Shown piece by piece: positions 23,173 through 36,275 of a DNA stretch of 64,000 nucleotides. The notes under the pieces were generated by a model. The model was given only the letters and a program-made list of their open reading frames with translations. It made no database searches and had not been told where the DNA came from. Made by a program: the position numbers and the translations under genes. Origin of the DNA: Magallana angulata (taxonomy: Eukaryota; Mollusca; Bivalvia; Ostreida; Ostreidae); the NCBI RefSeq assembly GCF_025612915.1, contig NC_069111.1, positions 39,237,801 to 39,301,800 on the forward strand. Reading direction: 5' to 3'. Each line of letters starts with the position of its first letter. Position 1 is the first letter of the stretch.

Positions 23173-23732
23173 TTAAATCTTCTTTGGGCTGTTAAATAAC
23201 CGACCCACAAGCGATTTTATCATATTTACGATATCAATATCAATAAGTGTCACAAAGCGCATAAACTCAGTTACATGTAGTTCATTTATGATAATTTAAC
23301 GACCCCGAATAACTTTAATTACGTTGATTTTTTTATCGCTAGCATGTTCTCATCTTCACAAACAAAATACTCGTAAGGCAAAAAAATATACAAAAAGCAG
23401 TTGTGCTTCTGTGATGATCAATGAATCATATTCAAAATCAGAACATATGCATATTTTAAACAAATACATAAATATCACATTATTATGATTCTTAATAATT
23501 ATTGAATAATTTGATTTATTTTGACATAAGTACATATATAATACATTCATGAAAAGAGCAAAATATTTTTATGATGATGATGAAAAGAAAAACAAATTCC
23601 GTCTGGTTTTACTCTACCAATCTTAACTATTTCTAATTTAAAATGGTGATTAATTGCTGAATTTTCAATCAGTTTTTAAATGCGCGTTCAATTGACCTAC
23701 ATGAACGTCTTTCATTAGTAAATCATGTTTAC

Positions 23733-24708
23733 CTGCATCGTTGGTCGTCGTAAAGTTAACTCTTTTAGTAGAGCTTTCAATGTTTTCTTTAAATTAAAAA
23801 AAAAACCATTATAACTGGTGAAATCAAATATGAAAGTATTGCATGTAAGTAAAATGCATTAATACAATAGTTGATAGCACAACATTCGATCATTTCCACT
23901 GTGCTAACTAATGAAACTTTTGAGAGCATATATATGAACAAATATACAATAGTGTGTATAAAAGTAACAACGATTATTGATTTTATTCTCATTTTATTAA
24001 CACCCAATAAAACTACATTTTTGTTTTATTTACCTGTTGTAACAAATATTGGTCCCATGAGCACTTGTCATTTTGTGGAAGACTTTTTCCATAAAAGAAC
24101 AATTTGTCAATTTACTAGTGTCTAAAAAATATTGAACTTTAAGTTTATTATTTTTAATTTTTAACGGATATATAAATTAATAACATTCTGTTTCAATTTA
24201 AAAGGTCAATTAGAAAGTTGAGATAATTGCACTAGTCATTTTAGTCAATTGATATGAAAATTATAACAAGACTTCTTTTTGAGATGAAATGAGTGTGACA
24301 TTCATTTAATTCAAGTGTAAGAAAAGCCACTTTATAGATGCAATGATAAATATCCAAGAGGTATTCAACAGTTAACAGTTTTTATCATAAATCTAGTCTA
24401 ATATGCATATATATTTAACGAACCATCGATAAAGTTATTTGCAATACAGCCTTGTTTTGGGTCGCAAATCTGATAATAACAGTTACACAGTGGCCATAAA
24501 AACCGTAACTGCAGTTATATATTTCTACATCCTTTCCCCCAGGAACCAATGCAAGCTGTAAAAATCAATTTAATACATATCTATATAAAAGTTTACATGT
24601 GTAATGAAAACGATTATGTTTTTATTACATATATTTGAAAAAAAAAGGCATTCATACCTTCGCATTTCCCAGAAACATTTATGTAATCATGACAACACTC
24701 ATATACAC
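23733..24708 (-). pseudogene. Decayed paralogue of the EGF-type receptor
   Basis: Minus-strand exons match the 7.2-18.1 kb gene in order and border: 24658-24708 (YECCHDYINVSGKCE), 24424-24555 (EGF-like, ACIGSWGKGC then YYQICDPKQGC), 24034-24121 (LTNCSFMEKVFHKM; same 88-nt length as 13973-14060), from 23903 (VEMIECCA) and 23733-23786 (NFTTTNDAG). The EGF-like exon has an internal stop and shifted frame, and the 23903 exon lost its donor region. No signal-peptide exon lies upstream, where a DIRS-like fossil begins, and no membrane exon downstream. A non-functional duplicate. Confidence 0.7.
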
Positions 24709-24979
24709 CTGTTTTTTTTTCTGAAATCAATTATAAAATGAATTAAATGTAGTTTTAAAATTTTAGGGTTGATAAAGTGAAAAATAAATGACCATTTAGG
24801 CTATAATGTTCCTAACAATCTAAAAGTACAAATTGCAAACGATCAGTATGTTAATTTAGGCAAATTATTGATCAACAACCAAGACCCCAATGATGATGTC
24901 CAATTCTTGACATGTAGTAATGGCACTGTCTCGATGTCTCAAAAGTCAAAGGCGAAACCTATAACTTCTTGACGCCTTT

Positions 24980-27900
24980 TTAATCTTTACCAGTATATAT
25001 GTAACTGCTCACCAAGAATGTGCCACCGCCCTTTTTAAACACATGCACGCTGTCAGCTTGGGGGCATCTAGGACAAACCATTTGGGGTGGAGGGAATATG
25101 ATGTCCAGTTCCGACTTAAAAAGGAACGCAACCCTCTATTTCATTTGCCTCAGTGGATAGTGAATTATGGCTTATTTACATGCATCAGTCACTTCAAATC
25201 CAATCCCCTTCTAGGGCGTCGGAACCCAGACCATTTAAGTGCTATGATTTCAATTACAAGGGGTTGTGTCAGAGGAACAATTGCTTTTACAAGCACCAAT
25301 GCCTCTATTGTGACAAGAATCACCCTGCTACAAAATGTTTTGCTAATAAAAATCGTTTAACCTTTAGATCTGCAGGCACCCAGCAGGCACTGCGACCACA
25401 AGCACCGGGAATAGCTCCCAGTTGCATGCCAGCCACAACCACCAAGCCACTTAGACACCCTTGATATTGCCGCTACCCCAATAGATGTTAATATATTACG
25501 AGAACTTTTACTAACAAACCCCAATACACTGGCTGCACATGAACTAATTCAGGGTTTTTCTACAGGGTTCAAACTGTGTTATGAGGGTCCTAGAATTTCT
25601 ACAACTTGTCATAATCTAAAATCCCTAAATGATCTTGAACATGGAGCGATGAAGTTGATTAATAAAGAAGTCTCGTTAGGTAGGGAGGCTGTCGCCCGTT
25701 GGCTTGGTATAAAAAAAATGGTTCATTTAGGTTACTCCATCATTTGTCATATCCACAGGGATCAAGTGCAAATGATTTCATAGATCAGTCATTTAGCTCT
25801 GTTAAGTATACATCATTTGATGAGGCCCTAGAAATGTTGGCTAGTCTAGGACAGGGGACATTGGTTTCTCGTTTAGATATCGAAAGTGCTTTTCGGTTAT
25901 TAACTGTTCATACCTCAGATTTCAGTTTGCTTGGTTACAAGGTTCAAGGCATTTTTTTTATTGATAAATACCTCCCATTTGGCTGCTCTGTAAGTTGTTC
26001 AAGCTTTGAAAATGAAAAAAAAAATATTTATAGAATGGGCCTTGAATGAAAAATCTCAAAGTACTAATGTTGTACATTATTTAGATGATTTCTTGCTTGC
26101 TGGTAGATCTGGTACATAAGAATGTTCACAGTTAATGGCTGATTTTCTTGAAATTTGTTCAGACTTAGGGGTCCCGTTAGCTGAAGAAAAAACTATTACG
26201 CCCACAACCCTTTTGATTTATTTAGGCCTTGAAATTGATACACAACATATGACTGTCAAGATACCCCAAGAAAAACTTATCTCTCTAAGGTCCCAGTTGC
26301 AGAGCATTGCTATCCAAACAAAGGTAACTTTAAAGGAGTTGCAAGAGTTAACAGGCCTCCTTAATTTTTGTGTTAAGGCTATCCCCGCTGGTCGAGCAGT
26401 TACATGTATTAGGCGATTATATGACGCATCATGTGGCTTGAAAAAGCCAAACCATAGACGGCGTGTCAATAATGAAATGAAAGGAGACATATATACGTGG
26501 TTATTTTTCCTTAAACGATTCAATGGAATAACTTCATACAGACAAGTTGACTTGGCCAGGTGTACAATATGTTAAAGCCGATTCCCTCTCTCGACAGCCA
26601 TGGAGAAGATTCCACAGTTCCTTTCCGGATGCCGATCCAAGTACATCGCACATCCCGCAATCGTTTCTGCAAGTAATCTACAACATAGATCCTGGCAGCT
26701 TCTGAGCTACTCGTTATCAAAGAACACTACGAAAACATACACAACTGTCCTGCATGCATTTCACTGCTTCCGCACCCTTCATTCGTTGAACCTTTCTTGG
26801 CCCCCACCTCCAAGTCATCTAGCACAATTTGTGGCATACTTGTCATTTAGACGTTTTCCATCCAGCTCTGTTAAGTCCTACATTGCAGGAATATCATTTT
26901 ATTCTCGTATTTACAATCTTTATGACACCACTCAGACATTCATGTTAAAGAAGGCTATGATTGGCTTAAGTTGCCTGGATCAGCGCAAAGACAATCGTAT
27001 GCCAATTACCCTTGATATTTTGAAGGCGTCTTACCATCGGTCTGCCGCTCAATTTACGAAGCAACCTTGTTTACAGCCCTCTTTGTGACAGCTTTCTATG
27101 GTTACTTTAGGATTTGGGAATTGGTTCAGAATTCAAACACTGACATTGGTAATGCCGTCCAGTTGCAGAATATTACATTCAGCACTGATAACAAGTCAGT
27201 AACCATTAACTTGAAGCATTCTAAGACAGACTAGGAGCGGAGGGGTGCTGTAGTTAATATTAAATCTGTCGACAAACATCTATGTCCAGTGTTGTCTCTA
27301 TTCTTAAGATTAAGACCAAAAGCCCTGGGTTCCCTATTTTGTCATGTCAATGGGGCACCAGTAACGCGTTACCAAACAGCTTCAGTTTTCAACCAGTCCC
27401 TCATAAGGTTAGGGTTAGATACACAAATTTACAAGCTGCACTCATTTCGGAGCGGACACACATGCATGGTCCAGTGGTAAGGGTAAGGAGCAGATTGCTC
27501 AAGATGGTAGATGGACCTCAAATTGTCTTTTTGGGTATATCCGCAAAAAACCTCTCTTTCTGTATTAGTTAACATGTACCTTAACTTTGTAAACCCATTG
27601 TAGAAATTGTATGTCTCAACCTAAGATGTTTTGTAGAACCTAGAAGAATATGGATTTTAGGCTCATCTCTCATAAAGCATGCTTTTGTCCATGTTAAAAA
27701 TTCCCACATTGGAAGTACCCTCCAGCTTCATAGACACAATGCTTCAGTGTTGTGGCAGGGAATGGGGGGAATGAGATCACATCACTTAATCCGCAAGGTA
27801 AGGACCCTCTTGAAATATAAGGAAGCACCTTACATGCTGGTCATCCACTGTGGAGGGAATGACATTGGTCAAATTCTTAAATCTGTTGAACTAAGAGCTA

Positions 27901-28230
27901 CTATTAAGAAAATATTGGATAAGCTTGTTGTGCTCTTGCCAAAAGCCATATTGGCCTGGTCACAGATCCTACCACGGCTTCACTGGGGGGGGGGGGGGGG
28001 GGGATTGACCATCAAGCCCTAGAAAAGGTTAGAGTGCGTATCAATAGCCATATAGCCACATATTTAGCGAAAATTGGGGGAAGTACATAAGATACCCTGA
28101 AATTGACATTAAGTACCCTACCCTGTACAAGGATGATGTTCACCTTAACCATTTAGGCAATGACCTATTAGTTAATAGGTTACAACAGGGCTTGCAATCT
28201 TTTTTTAGAGGATAAGGGCTTAAATGTATC
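24980..28230 (+). mobile_element. DIRS/Ngaro-like tyrosine-recombinase retroelement fossil
   Basis: Parts in order: a gag-like region with a Cys/His cluster (about 25040-25470, CYDFNYKGLCQRNNCFYKH), reverse transcriptase (about 25500-26140, VSRLDIESAFRLL and LPFGCSVSCS), a downstream RT/RNase H stretch (26135-26575, YLGLEIDT), a tyrosine recombinase (about 26600-27530, including LHSFRSG) and an SGNH-hydrolase-like region (about 27650-28210, with HCGGNDIG and a C-terminal D-x-H). Ngaro-type elements are known to carry such a hydrolase. Several breaks are present; it is an inactive fossil, probably moderately old. Its outer limits are approximate. Confidence 0.8.
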
Positions 28231-28781
28231 ACCGAAATGGAATGAACGCGGGCCATGGCTGATGTAGTAGTCGAGTGCTTATAAGTGTTATGTGCGTGGC
28301 TTCACCTTGCACACTTCAGTCAACCACACCAACCCATCCATCTAACTTGGCAGCAAATTTAATGATTTTTCGTCAGCTTAGTGAGCTATCTGGTGGCAAT
28401 GTTTATGTCACATGTGTAGATCAAAGAAATTTCAATATTTTCTGCAGTTGACGAAAGAGAACTTTGAACTAGTATCTTTTATTTTCGTGACAATGCATTT
28501 TGGTAAATTTTGTAATTGTATGACCCCTCTTACTAATTGGTTAAGTGTGGCCTGATTTCGACCCAACATTTTAAGTTCGTTAATTTGCAAGCTTCAAACC
28601 CCCTCAAATTTGCATCAAGTTTAAGGGATGCCAAATGTCCAAGACATATGCGCCCTCTTATACCCATCTCTGATTTAGGGACGCCATTTGGGCTCCCCCA
28701 TTTTACCTTGAATTCGTATTTTTGGGGGTTTGGATTCCCTCATTTTTCATTTACTTTTTTGGGGATGCCCAATTTTAAGGT

Positions 28782-28999
28782 TCCCTCATTTATTGAAATC
28801 TAATTTTGGGGATGCCAATTTACAAGGCTTTTAGTTTGAATGTCTGGCTCCCCCCTTGTTTAATGGGGATGTCCGAGTTAAACTCCATCAATTTTTATTT
28901 AGGGATGCCAATCTAGGCTCCCTCATTTATTGAAATTTTATTTGGGGATGCCCATTTACAAGGCATTTAGTTTGAATGTCTGACTCCCCCCTTGTTTGA
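28782..28999. repeat. Two direct repeats of about 80 bp beside the DIRS-like fossil
   Basis: CTCATTTATTGAAAT...GGGGATGCC...TTACAAGGC...TTAGTTTGAATGTCTG occurs at 28782-28862 and again at 28919-28999. Shorter TTTGGGGATGCC phrases occur nearby (28690-28780). They may belong to the split direct repeats of the Ngaro-type element, but this is unproven. Confidence 0.6.
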
Positions 29000-29280
29000 T
29001 ATGGATTTTCTGCACTAAGTCTTCTAGATCTGCTCTTGGATTTCATTTCGGGTACCCCCACTTCCCGACAAACTGTCATGGCTGCTATTCTTGGACGTCT
29101 GTTGCCTTTCAAGCTGTTTGCCGATTGTGGAATTTGGATTACCAGTAGTGCTCATTTCAGATTAATTATATGGACGGTTTAATTTTAGTAAGGCTATGTT
29201 TAAAGATTTGCCACCAAGGTGTACGTCTGTTCCCAGGGTCAATTAGTGTTCAATTTTTATATACATGAGCTGTCATTTTA

Positions 29281-29386
29281 CCTCACCTGAGCTAAAAGCT
29301 CTAGTGAGCTTTTCTGATCACATTTTGTCTGTCGTCCGTCTGTCCGTCTGTCTGTAAACTTTTCACATTTTCAACATCTTCTCAAA

Positions 29387-29430
<44 letters not shown>

Positions 29431-29950
29431 AACCTAAGGTGATTTATATAACCAAAGGGAGATAATAAGGAATTTATGAAAATTTTCGAGAAATTTTCTA
29501 AAATCTTCTAACGAACCATAACACCAGGAAAGCTTAAACTTGTGTGAAGCATCCTCAGATAGTGTAGATTCCAAGTTGTGAAAATCATGACCCCCGGGGG
29601 TAGGGTGGGGCAACAATGGGAGGTCAAAGTTTAACAAAGGAATATATAGAGTAAATCTTTAAAAATCTTCTTCTCATAAACTAATCAGCCAGGAAAGTTG
29701 ACACTTGTGTGGAAGCATCCTCAGGTAGTGTAGATTCCAAGTTGTGAAGATCATGACCCCCCCGGGGGTAGGGTGGGGGCAACAATGGGAGGTCAAAGTT
29801 TAACAAAGGAATATATAGAGTAAATCTTTAAAAATCTTCTTCTCAGAAACTAATCAGCCAGGAAAGCTGAAACTTGTGTGAAAGCATCCTCAGGGTAGTA
29901 TCCAGGGTCGAAATGGATTTTATTTATACAGGATTTACATGTATGTACAA
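29281..29950. mobile_element. Inverted, partly deleted copy of the minisatellite element
   Basis: Starts with CTCACCTGAGCTAAAAGC, then the complement of the right flank seen at 12900-13137, then about two and a half tandem units (GAATATATAGAGTAAATC repeats). It ends with GAAATGGATTTTATTTATAC, which matches the left flank at about 11285 in reverse. Part of the left flank is missing. Confidence 0.8.
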
Positions 29951-31634
29951 TGCAATTAAATAGTGCCCTTTAAGTACAGCAATTGCAAAATATATATCAT
30001 ATCAACAAATTACATGTATTTTACTCCATGTATCAAATCGAGTTGCAATTAAACAAATAGCATAAAGTGTTGAAAAAATTTATATTCAGGCGAATATTTC
30101 TTCCTGATTAGTTTATTTCTATATTTAATTGTTACTCATAGAAATCACAGACTGGTACGTGTATGCTATTAATAATATGTATCTGGCGTCATATTTCTGT
30201 TTTGTCTTTCCTATATCCTTTTTAGGGAAAGTGAACATTTAGAAAACTTGTACAACGAAATACATAAGCATAGCTTCTTGATTTATTTAATACCGTCCCT
30301 CGTTTTTTGATGATTGGCAATTACTTTCCAAAATAAATACAACAGCATAGCTTCTTTTAAATTTGCCATTGAATTAAGTTATGATATTAGGCAATGGGAC
30401 TTCTCGTGTACATGCTATTTGATGGAGATAATCCTTGATTGATGTAAATAAAAACCGTACTTCATCCTTCTTTGTAGATCAGGCAATATCTTTCTGAACG
30501 ATCAACCCTCAGCGCAGTACACATGTACAAACAATATTTCTTCCGGTAAACCAACTCACTAAATTGCAACAAATATCCCCTCGAAATGGTAATTTGAGCT
30601 AAACAGCGTAAAAATTTAGAATAGTCGAAAACCATATGAAAATAGACGTCGAGAAACCCGGGAATCAGGGTACAGCAGGTTTTACTATCCTGGATCCAAG
30701 TCAAAGAGCTTTAAGCCGAATTTTTCATTCATACAATGTCATTGTGTTTCTAAATTACTAATGACTTTTATTTTAGTACAATAATTTTCAATTCCTGATC
30801 AATAAAACTTGATGTACAATATCAGTATTGGAGTAACTGTGATGTTAATACTGATGTCCAATCCTATATTGTAATAATTATAGAATATAACAAAATATTA
30901 GCACAGATGATATATATTACAAGATACAGGTACGAATATTGTCACTTAATTGGGGGTGGAGAAAATTTCTTCCTGTAATAGAGAAGTTTCAGCTAATTTC
31001 TAGACTTTAAGATCTAAAACAAAAGGAAAAGATAGTTAATCATATTAATTGCAGCAGAATTTATAACAAATTAAAACAGAATTTGTTAAGAGGAATGATA
31101 GGATAAAATATATAGCCAAAAAGCATTTAATTTACTAAATGTCATTACATACTACCATGGTGTTTGAAATAAGAAGGAGACTAAAACATATAACTAAGGG
31201 AGGTTTAATTATCAGGACATAAAACTATTAAAAATAAATCTAGGAATTAAGAGAAAGCGATACATTAAAATAAAAACAAATGCATGTTATCTGCCATGTT
31301 GTCGTCTGATGTTGAATGTTATCATTTATAACAATTATACACGCATGCGTGTTTCGTTTTCATTAAATCCAGGGGGGTTTTCTGTTATATTTGCAAACAA
31401 TGATACATTTAGAAAAAAATTTATAAACGTATTTAACTTGTATATATACATTTGACGTCTTCCGTCCGTCGGTCCGCTCGTCTACATGTTTCTGCAAGCA
31501 ACCCGTGAAAAAATACATGAAATCCAGGATATTTGAAAATAAAAAAAACACATAAGTAATTTGATTTTAAAAAGTGACAATTTCCTTGTGTGTGTTTGAA
31601 ATTTTGCTTTAGATTAGAAAACATTTTGGTGAAC
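29951..31634. other. Intergenic, no gene seen
   Basis: AT-rich spacer upstream of the plus-strand EGF-type gene. No repeat ends or exon recognised. Confidence 0.5.
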
Positions 31635-34027
31635 ATGGAAGTAACTATTACCATTTTTGTTCTCTTTGTTGTCCAGACAAATGCAAACGTGTGCAAGTAA
31701 GAGGGTATTAACATGTTTTCATCGATTTCATATTAACTTTATAAGCATCATGATAGTTGAATTTATAAATTGTTATACTTATTTTTATAGTGACCTAAAT
31801 GGAGCTTGTTGTTCAGACTATAAAATAGTCGAGGGCGTTTGTCGACGTAAGTTATCGTACATTTTACATTAAAACCCAAAATATGAAATTTAATTAATTG
31901 TTTCATATTTACTCATTTCTTTTAACCAAAGCTTGTTACGGATCATATGGGGTAAATTGTACAATGAATTGTTCTACTGGATACTTTGGATTTGGATGCC
32001 GTTCAGAATGTCATTGCAAGGCCAACCAGTTATGTAACAGTAAAATCGGATGCATGGATACATACGGTATGCATTCATATTTCGTTATCTAATGAAAAGA
32101 AATGAAAGAAACAGGCATCTTAGTAAAAAAACAACTCCTTAAAGATAGCCCAGAGGAAATTATATATTTCATGTGTATCATTCTTTCTTCAGTTGATAAA
32201 CAAAAATTTATTTTGTTTCAGGAAAACTTGGCTATCAACCAATGTATGGAATTCTCATTAATATATCTATTGTAACTAGTACCGTTTGTATCATCTTGAT
32301 AATTTACATCATAAATAGAAGGTACAGTTTTCTGGCGTATATGATCACAAAGCTGATATGTTCTCTTTTATTTCATCTTTTAAGTTCTATGATTTATATG
32401 CTATAAAAATAAAAGAAAATGTAGGTAATATTACAAATCTATTAAACATATGATAACTCGTGTGTTATTTTTCTGTCAAAATAACATACTTGATTTTGTT
32501 CAATTTATTTAAAGAATTGTTTAAAATTCGGTTTAATTTCTAAACGATGGTTTTCTTTTAATCGTCTTTGAATGCTTACATGTATCTAGGTTACATTTGG
32601 GTTTTAAATACTCTTCCACACATTCATATTTATAGACGCAGAACAAAAAACAACACAGCAACAGTTGTTGATACCTGCAAATGTACATCACATTGTAATG
32701 AAGGTAGATTTTGATACAGTGATTTTTACAAACAGCTTAAAAACTAACAATTAATTGTTTTTATTTAAGAATGTACTTTTAGGTTTTCTACTTGCAATTA
32801 ATGGATTTTCCATAAAGATTATACATAGGGTACTGCTAATTATTTTTCATAAAGTTGCATTATACATTTTTTGCTTTTTGCAAGAAGAAAAAGTTTAATT
32901 CATCATTATTGACTGAAGTTTGAGTTAAATGTTTAAACTTTTCATTGCCGTGATATCTATTAAGAATGATTTTTATGCACTTTGTGAATGAGTACGTTTA
33001 GGGGGGGGGGGGGGGTTCTTAGGGGGTGTAAATTCTATTTTGGATTGACACCTGTACTTATTCTATAAGAAAAAAAGTAGAATCAAAGTATAACAAATAT
33101 GAAAATCTCTATCATTTCGACAAATAACATTCATTCTACTACATTTATTCATCCGTAGGGAAATAAATGTCATATTGTATGCATTGTCATACATGTCGTA
33201 CAAATATATCTGGACGGCCGCATCTTTTTTCATAGCATTTTATTTCCAAAATACTCTCTTTTAATGAGATCTCCATGACCACACACAATATTAATGCATC
33301 TGATGCAATATTTGGCTTGTTTACTAGTATCCTTTTCTTTAGAAGGAAGTTCAGATTTCGGGCATCTTGTAAAACGTTTGATTTTAATCAAAGAGTCACC
33401 TGTAATATCTTTGTGGGGGTTTGTAATACCGGGTACTTATCATTTTCAGTAGAGTTAAGATATTTTAATCTCCATATTAGGAAAATCTCTTTCTTGGATA
33501 CGGAGGTAGGGCGGGCTTGAAGATGGTTCCGTACATTGACATCCAGTTACTCTTAACGGGGAGTTATATGAGCACTCTTTAAAAACTGTACTTAGATGCG
33601 TTACTTGTTTCTTCATCGAAACTGTCCATTTATTGTCTTTGTAGGCCAGGAAATAGATATTATTAACCCTCAGAGCAGAAGCAACGACTCTCCATTGCGT
33701 GAACTCACTTCAATGCATTGCGGCACAACATCGCCTTTGAGTGGTAATTTCAGTTGTAGATCGTCAAATGTTAAAGTTTTTAGTCATAATCCAGACGAAA
33801 GCGGAAGTCAATATCCCCGTGAATCCTGGTGCAGCAGCAACTATTACTCTGGATCCCAATTTGTAAATAGTTATGATAAATGCCACGAAATGGATAAATA
33901 CGACCATGCAATGGGTAGAATATCTAGGCCCTTCAGACAAGCGTTATTACCGTCACATGTTCGGTATTCTTCACAACGGTTCATTATTGAAGAAGAGGGC
34001 GAGTACTGTGAGCCAAGACAAACATAA
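31635..34027 (+). CDS. EGF-type single-pass membrane protein, six exons, intact (267 aa)
   Basis: Exons 31635-31696, 31791-31846, 31932-32066, 32222-32321, 32636-32703 and 33645-34027, with GT/AG borders and phases consistent at every junction. Residues 1-18 are a signal peptide (MEVTITIFVLFVVQTNAN). A Cys module follows (GACCSDYKIVEGVC), then an EGF-like module at about 40-85 (CYGSYGVNC, GYFGFGCRSECHC). A transmembrane helix lies at about 92-115, followed by an Arg-rich stop-transfer (RRRR) and a tail of about 150 residues with a CKCTSHC cluster. No ITAM is seen, unlike the minus-strand paralogue. The extracellular exons are close relatives of 17694-17828 and 17909-17963. It belongs to the draper/MEGF-like expansions of bivalves by style; the ligand is unknown. 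The last intron holds a run of about 14 G near 33000. Confidence 0.85.
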
Positions 34028-34305
34028 ACATGTCTAAAAGATTGCTTTTTATTTAGACAGGATTTTGTGAGACCAGAGCTACTTCAAATTTTCTTCCTTT
34101 GTTCATGTACCGGTATATACGCACGTTACACAGTTAATATGTTTTAAAAGAACGTACATTTTGAGATTTTTCAAATAGTAATCATATTTTATCATTAAGT
34201 TAATTTAACACGAACTGTCTTTGCTTTTACATATTTTACAGTTTAAGTTTTTTAATTTTTTGTAGCTTAAATGAATATAGTTGTGTGATTGTTTTAATTC
34301 GATGA

Positions 34306-34311
34306 AATAAA
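34306..34311 (+). promoter_or_regulatory. Polyadenylation signal AATAAA
   Basis: Located about 280 nt after the stop codon of the 31635-34027 gene; a plausible 3' end for it. Confidence 0.5.
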
Positions 34312-34798
34312 ATTCAGTGAACGTCAGATTAACAAAGATTACAAAGTTTTTTCTAAAATCAGTACAATGCATATAAATTGAATTTATTGTAATGACAGAG
34401 AGACAACAAATATGATGACTTGCAAATGAACGTTTTTGCTCTGTAAAAGCATTTCCTATCTATCAACCATTTTTTAAAAAAGATTCACGAGGTTTTTAAT
34501 TTGTATATTCAAAACAAGACTGCCTTTTGAATAAAAAGCATTTAATTTTTTATATAAACAACAATTTTTAAGATTGGTGAATATCATAACGTCACAACAT
34601 CCTAAGATAGAGATTAAATAGGGTTGACATTCATAGCAAAAAAGATAAATACATCACGATGTAAGAAAAAATCAGTCGCTGTAAATGATATGGTTTAAAA
34701 ACTACATGAAGTACACAGAAATGCAGTTAGAATACAATCTGAAAAATCAATTCAACAACAACCAAAAACACGTGTAAAATAACACATTATGATTAATA
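34312..34798. other. Intergenic, no gene seen
   Basis: AT-rich, short chance frames only. Confidence 0.5.
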
Positions 34799-35082
34799 TC
34801 ACTCAACTATACTTCCCAAAAAAATTCTTCCCTACCAACATTTTTTCCCCTCCAAATCATCTAATATTCCTAATCTGTGGGGGGGGGAGATATTCAATTT
34901 GACTACTCATTTCCTTATTTTCATATCAACTTTTTACTAACTTCCAAAAAAGTGGGGGGGGGGGGGGGGGCAACTCCATTATAATTCATTTTTTAATATG
35001 TAAATTTTAAAAAATTTGTTGCTGCGAGAAAAAGTGGGGGGCAGGCCCCCCTGCCCCCCCCCCCCCCGATGCTACGTGCCTG
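34799..35082. mobile_element. Poly-G/C small element, family B, truncated copy
   Basis: Ends with GATGCTACGTGCCTG. It shares TTGTTGCTGCGAGAAAAAGT, CAACTCCAT and TCATTTCCTTATTTTCATAT with the complete element at 58588-58911 in the opposite orientation. It contains G runs (about 34876, 34955, 35035) and C runs (about 35052). The end distal to the TIR is missing. Confidence 0.7.
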
Positions 35083-36275
35083 TAAAAACAATACTTTCAC
35101 ATACTTATACATGTATAAGCTGGTATGGGAAATGCGGATATGCGTGTCTATACCTGTTCCTGATGTAATTCCGGAAACTTCAAGCTTAAGTCTATTAATT
35201 GTTAGCGATAATTAACTTCCTCCCTAGAATCCATACATGTAATGTTCTAATGTTCTAATATGAGCCTGACTAGTTGGATTTTTAAAATTAAAAATAAAGG
35301 GTTCAACCACCAACTATACATTTTTTTTATGTATACAAGTATTAGTAACTTTTTTAAATATGTATACGATTTTTATCCTATACACATAATTGTATGTTTT
35401 CTTTATAAATATGGTTTTAACGGAACTCATTATTTTCAATTATATCATGTTCATGTCATTTGTACATTTCCTTTTTGAACTTATAATTTTATTATATTTT
35501 ATATAATTAGAAAGACCTCGGTTGCTGCTGTCTATCTGACGCATGTGAGCCTGCTTCTGTTGCAATCAAGTATGTCTATTTGTTTAACTTGTTGCTGTCA
35601 TTGAGCCGGTTATTTTGTTTTATCTCTGGAGTTCTGGTTGACTTTAAGAAATGTTTAACCTCTTTACAACCTAACACAACATGCCCCTACTTGGTACGAA
35701 TTTCTTACACCAATTTTTACCCTTTATGTTATTGTTCTGCAATAGAAAAATTTCAAGACAAATCCATAGCGCTATTCAATATTACGCGGTTACAACTGTT
35801 TCATGTCTGATGATTTTGGGTTGTTTAGTATGAAACCAATTGAGGAAACAGTCGAACCTTTCGAATAAGGATTCGCGTAACCACAGGGTGACACTATGCC
35901 ATTCAGTCAACTCAATGTCAACCTATGAATGTAGAAAGCAACTAGTGTTCTATGAAAAAAAGAAAGTAAGTAAATAAATATTTTCTTTTTGTGTAGTGAT
36001 CTACCCTCAAATAAATCATGTATAGTACAAACATTAAGGACAAACTATTTCGGAACTGAACTAAATCATCTAAAAGTTCGTTATTAAAAACCCTTTCTAA
36101 TACGATTTTTTCTAGTTGTACTGAGAAAAAATCGAAAACAATTAACGTTTTAAAGACTTTCAGATGTCTGTAGTTGAACTGAAAAGAAGGCACAAAATAA
36201 AATTGTATGTGGATGTAAATGTATCACATATTACGCATGCATTGACAATATAATTATTATAAAAAGTGTATATAT
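35083..36275. other. Intergenic, no confident gene
   Basis: After an ATTAG at 35511 a Cys-rich stretch could be read (DLGCCCLSDACEP), faintly like the receptor Cys modules. Without a matching donor or neighbour exon it is not called. Confidence 0.4.

Noticed and set aside
25043-25470. Cys/His cluster as a host zinc-finger gene
   Set aside because: Followed directly by RT and recombinase parts; belongs to the DIRS/Ngaro-like fossil.
33275-33520. 81-residue open frame between exons 5 and 6 of the EGF-type gene
   Set aside because: Lies within an intron whose borders are set by phase-consistent neighbours; no recognised domain.
35512-35572. Cys-rich stretch DLGCCCLSDACEP as another receptor exon
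   Set aside because: No matching donor or neighbouring exon, and spacing of Cys differs from the receptor modules.
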